Origin: Samsonia erythrinae
GTDB lineage: Bacteria > Pseudomonadota > Gammaproteobacteria > Enterobacterales > Enterobacteriaceae
NCBI RefSeq assembly: GCF_004342665.1
Contig: NZ_SMBY01000010.1
Coordinates: 1-64,000 of the forward strand
DNA: 64,000 nucleotides
Direction of reading: 5' to 3'
Shown: positions 45,117 through 55,115 of the stretch, piece by piece
How positions within the stretch are numbered: position 1 is the first letter of the stretch
Layout of the letters: each line of letters starts with the position of its first letter
Translations under genes and position numbers: made by a program
The notes under the pieces: model-generated
Databases searched by the model: none
Seen by the model: the letters and a program-made list of their open reading frames with translations, nothing else
Told to the model about the DNA's origin: nothing

Positions 45117-46652
45117 TCAGCGGCCATACACGTTAATCGCGCTACTCAGGCGTAGGGCCTGGCGATTAAGATCTTCAGCGGCTTCGGTCGATTGAGTCAC
45201 CATATCGGTATTGCGCTGCGTCATTTGCTCTATTTGTGCAATCGACGTATTGATGAGGCCCAGCGCGGCAGTTTGTTCATGCGTTGCGTTGCTGATCTCT
45301 TTGATTAGCGTGGAAACTTGCAGGACTTCATTCACGATGTCACTGATATGGTTACCGGCGCTTTCGACCATCACGCGGCCCTGCTTGACACTTTCGACGT
45401 TGGCATCGATCAGCGCTTTAATCTCTTTGGCCGCGGAGGCGGAATGCTGTGCCAGATTGCGGACTTCGGCAGCAACGACGGAAAATCCCCGGCCCTGTAC
45501 GCCTGCCCGCGCCGCTTCAACCGCGGCATTCAGCGCAAGGATGTTGGTCTGGAAGGCGATGCTGTCTATCACGCCGATAATATCAACGATTTTGTCGCTG
45601 GCGCTGGAAATGGAACCCATCATGCCGATGGTTTCCTTCATCATGTCGCCACCTTTTAACGCGACATGGCTGGCGGTTTCAGCCACGGTTGTTGCCTGAG
45701 TCGCGGTTGCCGCACTCTGCTGTACGGCAACGGTGATTTGTTCAATGGCCGCGGCGGTTTGTTGCAGATTGGCTGTCGTTTCTTCCGTCCGGGTATTCAG
45801 ATCGACATTGTTTTCCGCCAGTTTATTGCTGACAGTGGTAATCCCCCGTACCTGTGTGCCGACGTCATCGACAAGCGAGTGCAGGTTCAACCCAAACTGG
45901 TTAATCGCGCGTAACAGCAGGCCGATTTCATCAACCCGATTCAGGTGAATATGTTTTACTTTGCGGCCTGATACCACATGCTGGGCCTGCTTTAGTATCA
46001 CTCTCAACGGCTGGGAGATGTGTTTTTGCAAAAACACATCCGTGCCGACGAGCAGCAGCAGCGTCAGTACCAATAGCCACAGTGGATTCATACCGCTGAA
46101 AGCGAGCAGGCAGGGGATGAGCCCCGCAGCAACTAACGCCGCGCGTAAGCGCCAGCGAACGGACAATTTTTGCAACAGCGATAGCGGGGAAAAGAGCCCG
46201 GTGCGAACCACCAACCCTTTGTAGAATCTGCGCTTTCCCGCCTGTTTTTTCTTCACGGCATCATACAGCAGCTCGGCGGATTTGATTTCTTCGGCGCTGG
46301 GGGTATTGCGCACTGAGATGTAGCCGGTGAGTTGGTCATGATGGTAAACCGGCGTCACATTGGCGCGAACCCAATAGTGGTCGCCGTTGTTGCGACGATT
46401 TTTTACCAGTCCGGTCCAGCTGTCGCCGTGTTGCAGCGTAAACCACATATCGGCAAAGGCTTCTGCGGGCATATCAGGATGGCGCACGATATTGTGCGGC
46501 TGATTGATGAGTTGTTCTTCGGAAAAACCGCTGACTCTGATGAATGCCGAGTTAGCATACGTGATATGGCTATGAATATTTGTCGTGGACATCAATATGG
46601 TGTCCATGTCTAACAGATATTCCTGCTGTGTGACAGGCGTGTTTAATCTCAT
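45117..46652 (-). CDS. aer: Aer-like PAS-domain methyl-accepting chemotaxis protein
   Basis: 511 residues (E. coli Aer 506). N-terminal PAS domain (~15-120; ITYANSAFIRVSGFSEEQL, IVRHPDMPAEAFADMW) expected to bind FAD and sense redox state; no periplasmic domain. A membrane-anchor segment (~165-205; AALVAAGLIPCLLAFSGMNP, LWLLVLTLLLLVG), HAMP-like region and MA signalling domain ([20 protein letters not shown]) follow. Role inferred: aerotaxis or energy taxis. No C-terminal CheR pentapeptide, as in Aer. Several enterobacteria have more than one Aer-like receptor, so the symbol is tentative. No clear sigma-28 promoter was found upstream. Confidence 0.85.
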   Translation of the reverse strand: MRLNTPVTQQEYLLDMDTILMSTTNIHSHITYANSAFIRVSGFSEEQLINQPHNIVRHPDMPAEAFADMWFTLQHGDSWTGLVKNRRNNGDHYWVRANVTPVYHHDQLTGYISVRNTPSAEEIKSAELLYDAVKKKQAGKRRFYKGLVVRTGLFSPLSLLQKLSVRWRLRAALVAAGLIPCLLAFSGMNPLWLLVLTLLLLVGTDVFLQKHISQPLRVILKQAQHVVSGRKVKHIHLNRVDEIGLLLRAINQFGLNLHSLVDDVGTQVRGITTVSNKLAENNVDLNTRTEETTANLQQTAAAIEQITVAVQQSAATATQATTVAETASHVALKGGDMMKETIGMMGSISSASDKIVDIIGVIDSIAFQTNILALNAAVEAARAGVQGRGFSVVAAEVRNLAQHSASAAKEIKALIDANVESVKQGRVMVESAGNHISDIVNEVLQVSTLIKEISNATHEQTAALGLINTSIAQIEQMTQRNTDMVTQSTEAAEDLNRQALRLSSAINVYGR

Positions 46653-47331
46653 TAGAAACCCCGGCGTGCTTAATCCCGCTCAGCGTTCAGGTTTGGTCAG
46701 ACGTGCGGTTCTTTTGGCTTCAGCCGCGTTGGTGATATCAGCGTCTGAAGCACAGCCGAGCCGCCGTATGGCTATCGCTGTGAAATCTGTCAGGGATATA
46801 GGCTATGTATATATTCAAATTATTCAAATAAGTATGCTGAAATTTTTTGAGTATCTAACGTGCTCATATAAAAAACCGATGCCAGACATTATTTATAATA
46901 AACAGGCTATCGCCCGATATTGCACGTACGGATGTTTTTATAGGCGTGTTTTGTCATAAATCGGTATTAATGTCAGCGCGCTTTTCAGCGCGTGCCAATT
47001 TATGATGAGGACGATTACCCTGTCAATTGATTCATTTTGTTTGCAATAAATAATTAAGGGAAAAGGATTGGAAATAGCTGGCGGGATGACGATGAATGGT
47101 TTGAAAAGTCGATGCCGGATGAGGGTTAATTGATGATGGAATAACTTGTTTGTTAATTTATTTTTTATTTTTTGTTTTCTCTGGTGGAATTGGATGTTGC
47201 TGTAATGATGTCCGCTGTTTTATTTTGACCTGTTTTTGTTTTTTTAAACGGCGTAATTTATTCCAGATCAAATATATCGTCCTGCGTTATCCGCAGGTCG
47301 GATCGATTATCCGGCCTGCGGGGAAAAATCA
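46653..47331. other. Intergenic region between aer-like gene and garD
   Basis: 679 bp. The half next to the receptor gene must contain its promoter. 46780-47270 is clearly AT-richer than its surroundings and carries short ORFs of no recognisable content. Its right end holds a REP-like palindrome (47281-47321). Nothing else recognised. AT-richness and lack of genes may mark lost or acquired DNA. Confidence 0.45.
47281..47321 (-). repeat. REP-like palindrome downstream of garD
   Basis: A 13-bp stem with a single G-T type wobble (47291-47303 with 47309-47321, 5-nt loop) lies 10 bp past the garD stop. The left arm can alternatively pair with CCTGCG at 47281-47286. The sequence TTATCCGGCCTGCGG resembles enterobacterial REP/PU palindromes. 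It probably protects the garD mRNA 3' end or aids termination; no U run. Confidence 0.5.
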
Positions 47332-48906
47332 TCAGGTGACCGGCGCCGGGTTGAAGACCGCCAATGCGTTATGCAGCCCCCATTGATCGGACCAGGTTTT
47401 TTTCTTGCCGCTGGCGATATCCAGAATGAAGTGGAAAAGCTGCCAGCCCACCTCTTCGATCGTGGCCTCTCCGGTGGCGATGGTGCCGGCGTCGATATCC
47501 ATCAGGTCATGCCAGCGGTTTGCCAGCGCGGTGCGAGTCGCCATTTTAATCACCGGTACGGCCAGTAGGCCATAAGGCGTGCCGCGACCGGTGGTGAAAA
47601 CCTGCACGGTGATGCCAGAGGCAAGCTGCTGAGTGCCGCACACAAAGTCGCTGGCCGGCGTCGCGGCATAAATGAGCCCGCGTTTGGTGGGGCGCTGACC
47701 GGGGGACAGCACTTCGACAATCGCGCTGGTGCCGGATTTAGCGATAGAGCCGAGCGCCTTTTCCACCACATTCGCCAGACCGCCTTTTTTATTGCCCGGC
47801 GAGGGGTTGGCGCTGCGGTCGGTCTGGCCGCTGTCGAGATAGTTATCATACCAGGCCATCTCTTCCAGCAGACGTTTACCGACGTCTTCATTCACCGCAC
47901 GCGGCGTTAACAGATGAATAGCGTCGCGCACTTCAGTAACTTCGGAAAACATGACGGTCGCGCCGCAGCGCACCAGCAGGTCGGACGTAAAGCCAACGGC
48001 GGGGTTGGCGGTGACGCCGGAAAACGCATCGCTGCCGCCGCACTGCATTCCCACAACCAGCTCGGATGCCGGGCAGGTCACGCGCTGGCGTTGATTCAGT
48101 CGTTGCAGGTGTTTGTCCGCCATGGTGAGAATGTCATCCACCATCGAGCGGAAGCCGACGTGGTGTTCATCCTGCAAGCGCACAATACTGGTGTCATCCA
48201 GCGAAATCGCCTGTACGTCCGGCGTGCCTTCCAGCAGGCGCTCCGGTTGTAATTTTTCACATCCCAGGCCCACCACCAGTATTTCACCGCCGAAATTCGG
48301 GTTCAGCGTCAGGTTATGAAGGGTACGGATGGGGACAATCGCCGCCGGAGCATTAATTGCGACGCCGCAGCCGTAGAGGTGATTGAGTGCGACGACGCCG
48401 TCTACGTTCGGGTAATTGGGCAATAAATCCCGCTCTATGATTTTGACGACATAATCCACCACGCCGGCGACACAGTGTACGCTGGTGCTAATACCCAACA
48501 GATTCTTGGTGCCGACGCTGCCGTCGGCGTTACGGTAGCCTTCGAAAGTATAGCCTTCCAACGGCGGAAGAGGAGGCGGAACCCTGGTGGCGAGCGGCAG
48601 CGTTTCCAGCGCGGGCGCCTGAGGCAGTTCGACCAGCGATTCGTCAATCCAGCTCCCTTTGGCAATATCGCGCAGCGCATAGCCAATAATTTCGCCGTAG
48701 CGAATAATGGCGCCGGATTTGGCAATATCAACCAGGGCCACTTTATGTCCCTGCGGCACATGCTCAATTAATTCCAGGCCATCATTAAAACGGGTTCCGG
48801 CACGTAAGCCATTATTATTAACAACAATGGCGACATTATCGGATTCGTGAACCTTAATATAAAGCGGCTGTTCTTGTGCAGCATTAATTTCTGATTTATC
48901 TGACAT
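47332..48906 (-). CDS. garD: Galactarate dehydratase (L-threo-forming)
   Basis: 524 residues (E. coli 523). Dehydrates meso-galactarate to 5-keto-4-deoxy-D-glucarate. N-terminal SAF-like domain ([24 protein letters not shown]) and UxaA/GarD C-terminal domain with [50 protein letters not shown] and [20 protein letters not shown]. The start is set at [13 protein letters not shown] (48906) with AAAGG upstream, since 22 extra residues to 48972 have no homology. Transcribed away from gudP; the two share the 542-bp regulatory region. Confidence 0.98.
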   Translation of the reverse strand: MSDKSEINAAQEQPLYIKVHESDNVAIVVNNNGLRAGTRFNDGLELIEHVPQGHKVALVDIAKSGAIIRYGEIIGYALRDIAKGSWIDESLVELPQAPALETLPLATRVPPPLPPLEGYTFEGYRNADGSVGTKNLLGISTSVHCVAGVVDYVVKIIERDLLPNYPNVDGVVALNHLYGCGVAINAPAAIVPIRTLHNLTLNPNFGGEILVVGLGCEKLQPERLLEGTPDVQAISLDDTSIVRLQDEHHVGFRSMVDDILTMADKHLQRLNQRQRVTCPASELVVGMQCGGSDAFSGVTANPAVGFTSDLLVRCGATVMFSEVTEVRDAIHLLTPRAVNEDVGKRLLEEMAWYDNYLDSGQTDRSANPSPGNKKGGLANVVEKALGSIAKSGTSAIVEVLSPGQRPTKRGLIYAATPASDFVCGTQQLASGITVQVFTTGRGTPYGLLAVPVIKMATRTALANRWHDLMDIDAGTIATGEATIEEVGWQLFHFILDIASGKKKTWSDQWGLHNALAVFNPAPVT

Positions 48907-49076
48907 AGTGAAAGCCTTTATTATTTGTTTGTCAGTCGTGCAGTGCGGACACTGGCACATGATTAACTTCATTGCTCATTAAATCAGTATACGTGGGCTT
49001 TACGGCGCATACATTATGCAACTGACCTAAGCCGGCTTTTTTTATTCGTTCCTTATAGGGCGAAATAACAATTTCA

Positions 49077-49092
49077 GGTGAGTTTGATCACA
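49077..49092 (+). promoter_or_regulatory. Candidate CRP-cAMP site in garD-gudP intergenic region
   Basis: GGTGA-GTTTGA-TCACA matches the CRP consensus TGTGA-N6-TCACA at nine of ten core positions. It is placed between divergent garD and gudP and would fit catabolite control of sugar-acid use. Inference from sequence only. Confidence 0.6.
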
Positions 49093-49164
49093 TTCCATAC
49101 CATCGCTGTTTCACTGCCTGAAATAGCAATAATATTTCCCGATGAAAAAAGAGAATAGCGGTGT

Positions 49165-49187
49165 TTTTCGTGAAACACCTCGCATTG
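49165..49187 (+). promoter_or_regulatory. 23-bp element, copy A (upstream of gudP)
   Basis: The core GTGAAACACCTCGCATTG recurs with two differences at 51036-51058 upstream of the gudX operon, in the same orientation and at similar distance (~255 bp) from the first start codon. Likely operator of the sugar-diacid regulator (CdaR/SdaR in E. coli), but the identity of the regulator is inference. Confidence 0.55.
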
Positions 49188-49448
49188 AATAGGGCAAGTG
49201 CACCAACATATCAAAAAGGATATTTTTAATGTTGTGCTTTTCTCTAGTGAGCAGCCAGTAGGTAAAAATTATAATGGCCCTGCGAGTTGAAGATGTCAGC
49301 TAATTACTCTGAAGCCAGATAGCCTGGCTATTCGCAAAAAATAAAATGGCAATTTTAACCATCCATTGAGTCTTCATTCTGATAACCCTACATCGTTATC
49401 TGTTATCCGGAATGAATGAACGAACCGCGATTGAAGCAGGAGTTCATC

Positions 49449-50801
49449 ATGAATACAGTAAGCTCAGCAGCTGGCGCGATACAAAAGAGAACAAACGCCC
49501 GCTACTGGATTGTCGTGATGTTGTTTATTGTCACATCATTTAACTATGGCGATCGCGCCACGTTGTCCATCGCTGGCTCCGCAATGTCAAAAGAGATTGG
49601 GCTGGATGCCGTAGGGATGGGTTATATCTTCTCTGCTTTTTCCTGGGCCTACGTTATTGGACAGATCCCGGGTGGGTGGCTGCTCGATCGCTTCGGTTCC
49701 AAACGAGTTTATTTCTGGAGTATCTTTACTTGGTCGATGTTTACCCTGTTGCAGGGTTTCGTCGATCTCTTCCCTACCACGGCGTCTATCGTCATCGCGT
49801 TGTTCTTCCTGCGTTTTATGGTCGGGCTGTGTGAGTCTCCCTCCTTCCCGGGAAATAGCCGGATTGTGGCCGCCTGGTTCCCGGCACAGGAGCGCGGGAC
49901 GGCGGTCGCTATTTTTAACTCCGCGCAATATTTTGCCACGGTCATCTTCGCACCGATTATGGGCTGGCTGACCCACGCCGTGGGGTGGGCGCATGTGTTC
50001 TGGTTCATGGGCGGGCTGGGGCTCATCATCAGCTTTGTCTGGCTGAAAGTGATCCACGATCCCAAAGATCATCCGGGCGTGAATCAGGCCGAGCTGGATT
50101 ATATTGAAGCCGGCGGCGCGTTGGTCAATATGGATGTCAAAGGGGCGAAAAAAGCCGCCGTAAAAGGGGAGAAATGGCATCAGGTCAAACAGTTGCTCAC
50201 TTCGCGCATGATGATGGGCATCTATATCGGACAGTATTGTATTAACGCGTTGACCTACTTCTTCATTACCTGGTTCCCTCTGTATTTGGTGCAGGCGCGT
50301 GGCATGTCGATTCTCAAAGCCGGGTTTGTGGCTTCCGTCCCGGCGATCTGCGGGTTTATTGGCGGCGTGCTGGGCGGGGTTATTTCCGATTATCTGATGC
50401 GGCGCACAAATTCGCTGACGTTCGCCCGTAAAACACCCATCGTGCTGGGGATGCTGCTTTCGATGTCGATGGTGGTCTGTAACTATGTCGAAACCGAGTG
50501 GGTGGTTATTGCGGTCATGGCGCTGGCATTCTTCGGTAAAGGCATCGGGGCGCTGGGCTGGGCGGTGATGGCGGATACGGCGCCGAAAGAGATCAGTGGC
50601 TTAAGCGGAGGGTTATTTAACACCTTTGGTAATGCATCCGGCATTGTGACGCCGATTGCGATTGGTTACATCATCGGTATGACGGGGTCGTTCAGCGGCG
50701 GTCTGGTCTACGTCGGTATTCATGCCGCGGTGGCGATTATCAGCTACCTGTTCATCGTGCAAGACATTAAGCGCATCGAATTAAAACCGTTCGTTAAATA
50801 A
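49449..50801 (+). CDS. gudP: D-glucarate/galactarate MFS transporter
   Basis: 450 residues. Major facilitator of the anion:cation symporter family, 12 predicted transmembrane helices. NYGDRATLSIAGSAMSKEIG, GYIFSAFSWAYVIGQIPGGW and LLDRFGSKRVYF are typical of the GudP/GarP/hexuronate group. Imports glucarate and galactarate with protons. ATG 49449 has AGGAG 6 nt upstream, and 11 residues of extension to 49416 are rejected. First gene of the plus-strand catabolic group; whether it is GudP or GarP type rests on context (gudX, gudD next). Confidence 0.94.
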   Translation: MNTVSSAAGAIQKRTNARYWIVVMLFIVTSFNYGDRATLSIAGSAMSKEIGLDAVGMGYIFSAFSWAYVIGQIPGGWLLDRFGSKRVYFWSIFTWSMFTLLQGFVDLFPTTASIVIALFFLRFMVGLCESPSFPGNSRIVAAWFPAQERGTAVAIFNSAQYFATVIFAPIMGWLTHAVGWAHVFWFMGGLGLIISFVWLKVIHDPKDHPGVNQAELDYIEAGGALVNMDVKGAKKAAVKGEKWHQVKQLLTSRMMMGIYIGQYCINALTYFFITWFPLYLVQARGMSILKAGFVASVPAICGFIGGVLGGVISDYLMRRTNSLTFARKTPIVLGMLLSMSMVVCNYVETEWVVIAVMALAFFGKGIGALGWAVMADTAPKEISGLSGGLFNTFGNASGIVTPIAIGYIIGMTGSFSGGLVYVGIHAAVAIISYLFIVQDIKRIELKPFVK

Positions 50802-51311
50802 TGCAACAGCGCGATGCCTGTCACCGGTAAATATTGCAGCCTGCGTACATGCGGCACGATATATCACGGGGGAGGCAACTCCATAAAACGCTGTGCTATC
50901 ACACTGATGGCGCGGCGTTTTGCTATTAATCTTCTACCAATTTTCTACCATTCATTCCCATAAAAACGGGAGCTCGCTATTCCCAATCGCGGGCCGCGAC
51001 GATGCGTTTGTAAGACGAAAATTTACTTTTACCGGTTTTCGTGAAATACCTCCCATTGGCCTGTGATAATGACATATTTAATCTGTATTTAGCTGGGGAA
51101 TGCTGTGCTATTGCCCAATGAGTTGTGAAATAAGAAAACTTATACTTTTTCCTGAGGTTGATAAAGCGAGATGGATTATCACACCGCTTTTTCCACCGTT
51201 TTATTCCTGTATCGAGGAAGTAAACCTGTTTTTATTCTGGCACCCCTACAAGCACGCTTTATTTCAACGCAGAGTAAAAACAAGGTCGCGCTAATAAAGT
51301 AGGAAAACAAT
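50802..51311. other. Regulatory intergenic region gudP to gudX operon
   Basis: About 510 bp up to a small ORF. Contains a long-looped hairpin AAAACGC...GCGTTTT (50885-50921) that could attenuate gudP readthrough, a CTACCA/CCATTC-rich stretch (50935-50955) and the 23-bp element copy B (51036-51058). A 64-codon ORF at 51100-51294 has no recognisable content and no good ribosome-binding site. In E. coli gudP and gudX are nearly contiguous, so a separate promoter here is unusual. Confidence 0.5.
51036..51058 (+). promoter_or_regulatory. 23-bp element, copy B (upstream of gudX)
   Basis: Same element as at 49165-49187: 21 of 23 bases identical, with GTGAAATACCTCCCATTG as core. Lies 254 bp before the small ORF start and 394 bp before gudX. 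TGTGA at 51062-51066 right after it could be a CRP half-site. Confidence 0.55.
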
Positions 51312-51455
51312 ATGAAATCATCTACTGGTGCACCATCTGTTTTTTATTTCTCTATAACCGCATTCTTTTCATCAGCCTCAGTGCGAGCCTGCACGATGGC
51401 AAACATCGGAACAGTCAGCGTCTTCCACTCAGTCGGTGACGGGAGCGTATCATGA
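51312..51455 (+). CDS. Small ORF (47 codons) translationally coupled to gudX
   Basis: Starts ATG with AGGA (51301-51304) 7 nt before it and ends TGA overlapping the gudX ATG (ATGA at 51452-51455). The predicted peptide begins [19 protein letters not shown]: a short hydrophobic stretch rich in F, S and A, then a polar tail. I recognise no family. The coupling and ribosome-binding site suggest a leader peptide, or a remnant of a deleted gene. Below the size normally called, so possibly unannotated. Confidence 0.45.
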   Translation: MKSSTGAPSVFYFSITAFFSSASVRACTMANIGTVSVFHSVGDGSVS

Positions 51456-52789
51456 GAAACTTGTCGGCAACGCCTGTGATTACCGATATGCAAGTCATCC
51501 CCGTCGCGGGTTATGACAGTATGTTGCTGAACATCGGTGGCGCGCACGGCGCTTATTTTACGCGCAATCTCGTCATCCTGACCGACAGCGCCGGGCATAC
51601 CGGTGTCGGTGAAGCGCCCGGCGGCGAGGTCATTTATAACACGCTACTTGAGGCGATTCCTCGTGTGAAGGGGGAAGAAATCGCCCGCATGAACCGTCTG
51701 GTCCATGACATCCATGTCGGCAACCAGTCTTCTGATTTTGACTCCTTCGGCAAAGGGGCCTGGACGTTTGAACTCCGGGTTAACGCCGTCGCCGCGCTGG
51801 AAGCGGCGCTGCTCGACCTGATGGGGCAGTTCATGGGCGTGCCGGTTGCCGAACTGCTGGGGCCGGGTAAACAGCGTGACGAAGTGACGGTACTGGGTTA
51901 CCTGTTCTACATCGGCGACCGTACCAGGACGGATCTGCCTTATCTGCCGGGTGAAAAAGGTCAACACGAGTGGTATCACCTGCGTCACCAGCAGGCGATG
52001 GACAGCGAGGCGATTGTGCGTCTGGCTGAAGCCACGACGGACCGCTACGGTTTTAAAGATTTCAAACTCAAAGGTGGCGTACTGCCGGGTGAACAGGAGA
52101 TCGATACCGTGAAGGCGCTGAAGAAACGCTTCCCGGATGCCCGCATTACGGTCGATCCCAATGGCGCCTGGCTGCTGGATGAAGCCATCGATTTGTGCAA
52201 AGACATGAAGGGCATTCTGACCTATGCGGAAGATCCTTGCGGTGCCGAACAAGGGTTCTCAGGTCGTGAAGTGATGGCGGAGTTCCGCCGCGCCACCGGG
52301 CTGCCGGTCGCGACCAATATGATCGCCACTAACTGGCGTGAAATGAACCATGCCGTAATGTTGCAGGCGGTCGATATCCCGCTGGCCGACCCGCATTTCT
52401 GGACGATGCACGGCGCAGTGCGCGTTGCCCAGATGTGTGATGAGTGGGGGCTGACGTGGGGTTGTCATTCAAATAACCACTTTGATGTTTCTCTGGCGAT
52501 GTTTACGCACGTGGGCGCGGCGGCGCCGGGTAACCCGACGGCGATTGATACGCACTGGATCTGGCAGGAAGGTCAGCATCTGACTAAAGAACCGCTGCAA
52601 ATCGTCAACGGCAAAATCAAAGTGCCGGAGCGGCCAGGTCTGGGGATTGAGTTGGATATGGAACAGGTCATGAAAGCCCATGAGCTGCATAAGACATTAC
52701 CGAGCGGCGCACGTAATGATGCCGCCGCCATGCAGTACCTGATCCCCGGCTGGACATTTGATCGCAAGCGCCCGGTTTTTGGCCGCTAA
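51452..52789 (+). CDS. gudX: Glucarate dehydratase-related protein
   Basis: 445 residues. Enolase superfamily (mandelate racemase/GlcD group): [13 protein letters not shown] with the KxK general base, [11 protein letters not shown] metal ligand and [13 protein letters not shown] with the catalytic histidine. [40 protein letters not shown] and TWGCHSNN match E. coli GudX better than GudD. GudX has weak or uncertain glucarate dehydratase activity in E. coli. RBS GGGAG; start overlaps the small ORF. Tandem with gudD. Confidence 0.94.
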   Translation: MRNLSATPVITDMQVIPVAGYDSMLLNIGGAHGAYFTRNLVILTDSAGHTGVGEAPGGEVIYNTLLEAIPRVKGEEIARMNRLVHDIHVGNQSSDFDSFGKGAWTFELRVNAVAALEAALLDLMGQFMGVPVAELLGPGKQRDEVTVLGYLFYIGDRTRTDLPYLPGEKGQHEWYHLRHQQAMDSEAIVRLAEATTDRYGFKDFKLKGGVLPGEQEIDTVKALKKRFPDARITVDPNGAWLLDEAIDLCKDMKGILTYAEDPCGAEQGFSGREVMAEFRRATGLPVATNMIATNWREMNHAVMLQAVDIPLADPHFWTMHGAVRVAQMCDEWGLTWGCHSNNHFDVSLAMFTHVGAAAPGNPTAIDTHWIWQEGQHLTKEPLQIVNGKIKVPERPGLGIELDMEQVMKAHELHKTLPSGARNDAAAMQYLIPGWTFDRKRPVFGR

Positions 52790-52790
52790 C

Positions 52791-52824
52791 CCGACATAAA
52801 CAATTTGTTCCGACATAAACAATT
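52791..52824 (+). repeat. 15-bp tandem repeat before gudD
   Basis: CCGACATAAACAATT occurs exactly at 52791-52805 and 52810-52824 (period 19), directly after the gudX stop and 19 bp before gudD. It looks like a short duplication in the intercistronic leader; no known element. Confidence 0.8.
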
Positions 52825-52843
52825 AGAGAGACAGGACAAGAAA

Positions 52844-54184
52844 ATGACATTGCAACGTTCAACGCCGGTGATTACCCATATGCAGGTGATCCCGGTTGCA
52901 GGTCACGACAGTATGCTGCTCAACCTGAGCGGCGCACATGCGCCCTATTTCACTCGCAACATCGTGATTCTGAAAGATAACGCCGGTAACACTGGCGTGG
53001 GTGAGGTGCCCGGCGGCGAGAAAATTTGCCAGACGCTGGAAGAGGCCTCGGCGTTGGTCATCGGTAAAACGCTGGGCGAGTACAAAAACGTCATGACGGC
53101 CGTGCGTGCACAGTTCGCCGAGCGTGACGCTGGCGGCCGCGGTTTACAGACCTTCGATTTGCGTACCACCATTCATGTCGTGACGGCGATTGAAGCCGCG
53201 ATGCTCGACCTGCTGGGGCAGTTCCTCAATGTCAGCGTGGCTTCGCTGTTGGGAGACGGCCAGCAGCGTGATGCGGTGGAGATGCTGGGTTACCTGTTCT
53301 ACATCGGCGATCGCAATAAAACCGATCTGCCTTACCAGAGCCAGAGTAACGAGAAATGCGACTGGTATCGCCTGCGTCATGAAGAGGCCCTGACCCCGGA
53401 AGCCATCGTGCGTCTGGCGGAAGCGGCGTATGAGAAATACGGTTTCAATGACTTCAAACTGAAGGGCGGCGTTCTGGCCGGTAGCGAAGAGGCGGAAGCG
53501 GTAACGGCGCTGGCGAAGCGCTTCCCGCAGGCGCGTATCACGCTGGATCCAAACGGAGCCTGGTCGCTGGATGAGGCAATACGCTTGGGTAAACAGTTGC
53601 GCGGCGTGTTGGCCTACGCGGAAGACCCCTGCGGCGCGGAGCAAGGTTTCTCTGGTCGTGAGGTGATGGCGGAGTTCCGTCGTGCGACGGGGCTGCCTAC
53701 GGCGACCAACATGATCGCCACCGACTGGCGACAGATGGGTCACACCTTTTCTCTGCAATCGGTCGATATCCCGCTGGCCGACCCGCATTTCTGGACGATG
53801 CAAGGCTCCGTCCGTGTCGCACAGATGTGCCACGAGTGGGGCTTGACCTGGGGTTCTCACTCCAATAACCACTTTGATATCTCACTGGCCATGTTTACTC
53901 AGGTCGCGGCGGCGGCGCCGGGCAAGATCACGGCGATCGATACGCACTGGATCTGGCAGGAAGGCAACCAACGTCTGACAAAAGAACCGTTGCAGATTGT
54001 CGGCGGTATGGTGGCGGTGCCGAAAAAACCGGGGCTCGGTATCGAACTGGACATGGATCAGGTAATGAAAGCGAATGAACTGTATAAAAACATGGGATTA
54101 GGCGCGCGTAACGATGCGGTAGGCATGCAGTACCTTATTCCTGAGTGGACGTTTGATAACAAGCGTCCGTGTCTGGTGCGCTAA
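52844..54184 (+). CDS. gudD: D-glucarate dehydratase
   Basis: 446 residues. Dehydrates D-glucarate to 5-keto-4-deoxy-D-glucarate. Same enolase-superfamily residues as gudX ([36 protein letters not shown]). [19 protein letters not shown] and [19 protein letters not shown] match GudD. ATG 52844 follows GACAGGACAAG; 13 upstream in-frame residues lack homology. It shares long identical stretches with gudX (for example [18 protein letters not shown]), a sign of old duplication. Confidence 0.97.
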   Translation: MTLQRSTPVITHMQVIPVAGHDSMLLNLSGAHAPYFTRNIVILKDNAGNTGVGEVPGGEKICQTLEEASALVIGKTLGEYKNVMTAVRAQFAERDAGGRGLQTFDLRTTIHVVTAIEAAMLDLLGQFLNVSVASLLGDGQQRDAVEMLGYLFYIGDRNKTDLPYQSQSNEKCDWYRLRHEEALTPEAIVRLAEAAYEKYGFNDFKLKGGVLAGSEEAEAVTALAKRFPQARITLDPNGAWSLDEAIRLGKQLRGVLAYAEDPCGAEQGFSGREVMAEFRRATGLPTATNMIATDWRQMGHTFSLQSVDIPLADPHFWTMQGSVRVAQMCHEWGLTWGSHSNNHFDISLAMFTQVAAAAPGKITAIDTHWIWQEGNQRLTKEPLQIVGGMVAVPKKPGLGIELDMDQVMKANELYKNMGLGARNDAVGMQYLIPEWTFDNKRPCLVR

Positions 54185-54255
54185 CGTGCTGATTTTCCGC
54201 TTTTAGGGTGCGGCCTCGATGGACGACGCCGCGCCGGAATGACCGAGGATAAAAA

Positions 54256-55026
54256 ATGAAGACTCCGCTGTTACCTAACCGTTTTCGCCAAGATTTGCAG
54301 CAGGGGAAGACGTTGATTGGTTGTTGGTGTGCGCTGGGCAACCCGATTTCAACTGAAGTACTTGGACTGGCAGGATTCGACTGGCTGGTGCTGGACGGCG
54401 AGCATGCGCCTAACGATATCCTGACGTTCATTCCCCAACTGATGGCGCTGAAAGGCAGCGACAGTGCGCCCGTCGTGCGCCCGCCGTGCAATGAACCGAT
54501 CATTATCAAGCGGTTGCTGGATATTGGGTTCAATAACTTCCTGATCCCCTTTGTGGAAACGGCGGAAGAGGCCGCGCGCGCCGTGGCCTCTACCCGCTAT
54601 CCGCCGGCAGGGATCCGCGGCGTCTCCGTGGCGCATCGCAGCAACGGTTATGGCACCGAGCCGGACTATTTCGCCAGAATTAATGACTGCATTACCGTGG
54701 TGGTGCAAATCGAAAGCCAGGAAGGGCTTGATAATCTGGATGCCATTATCGCGGTTGACGGGGTTGATGGCGTATTCGTCGGCCCGAGCGATCTGTCCGC
54801 GGCGCTGGGGTATCTCGGCCAGCCGAATCATCCCGAAGTGCAGAATGCCATCCGCCACATCTTCGACCGTGCGGCGGCGCACAACAAACCCTGCGGTATT
54901 TTGGCGCCGGTTGAAGCCGATGCGCGTCGCTATTTGTCGTGGGGCGCGACCTTTGTCGCCGTCGGCAGCGATCTGGGCGTGTTCCGTAGCGCCACGCAGG
55001 CGCTGAGCGACAAATACAAGAAGTGA
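54256..55026 (+). CDS. garL: 5-keto-4-deoxy-D-glucarate aldolase
   Basis: 256 residues, the E. coli length. Class II HpcH/HpaI family aldolase that cleaves 5-keto-4-deoxy-D-glucarate into pyruvate and tartronate semialdehyde. Typical motifs are [47 protein letters not shown] and [20 protein letters not shown] 6 nt before ATG. Between gudD and garR. Confidence 0.97.
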   Translation: MKTPLLPNRFRQDLQQGKTLIGCWCALGNPISTEVLGLAGFDWLVLDGEHAPNDILTFIPQLMALKGSDSAPVVRPPCNEPIIIKRLLDIGFNNFLIPFVETAEEAARAVASTRYPPAGIRGVSVAHRSNGYGTEPDYFARINDCITVVVQIESQEGLDNLDAIIAVDGVDGVFVGPSDLSAALGYLGQPNHPEVQNAIRHIFDRAAAHNKPCGILAPVEADARRYLSWGATFVAVGSDLGVFRSATQALSDKYKK

Positions 55027-55115
55027 ACAGCGGTTCCGCTGCGAATCGAATCCGCTCTGCGGCGGGTTTATCGTGAATTGAAGTGATATCTACATCAGAC
55101 AATGAGGTTAGGGCA

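Noticed and set aside
46585-46959. 124-codon ORF overlapping the start of the Aer-like gene
   Set aside because: Largely antisense and AT-rich non-coding sequence; no recognisable domain.
47150-47386. 78-codon ORF running into garD
   Set aside because: Hydrophobic start is due to T-rich sequence; overlaps the garD 3' end and a palindrome.
51100-51294. 64-codon ORF between gudP and gudX
   Set aside because: No clear ribosome-binding site and no similarity recognised; probably regulatory DNA.
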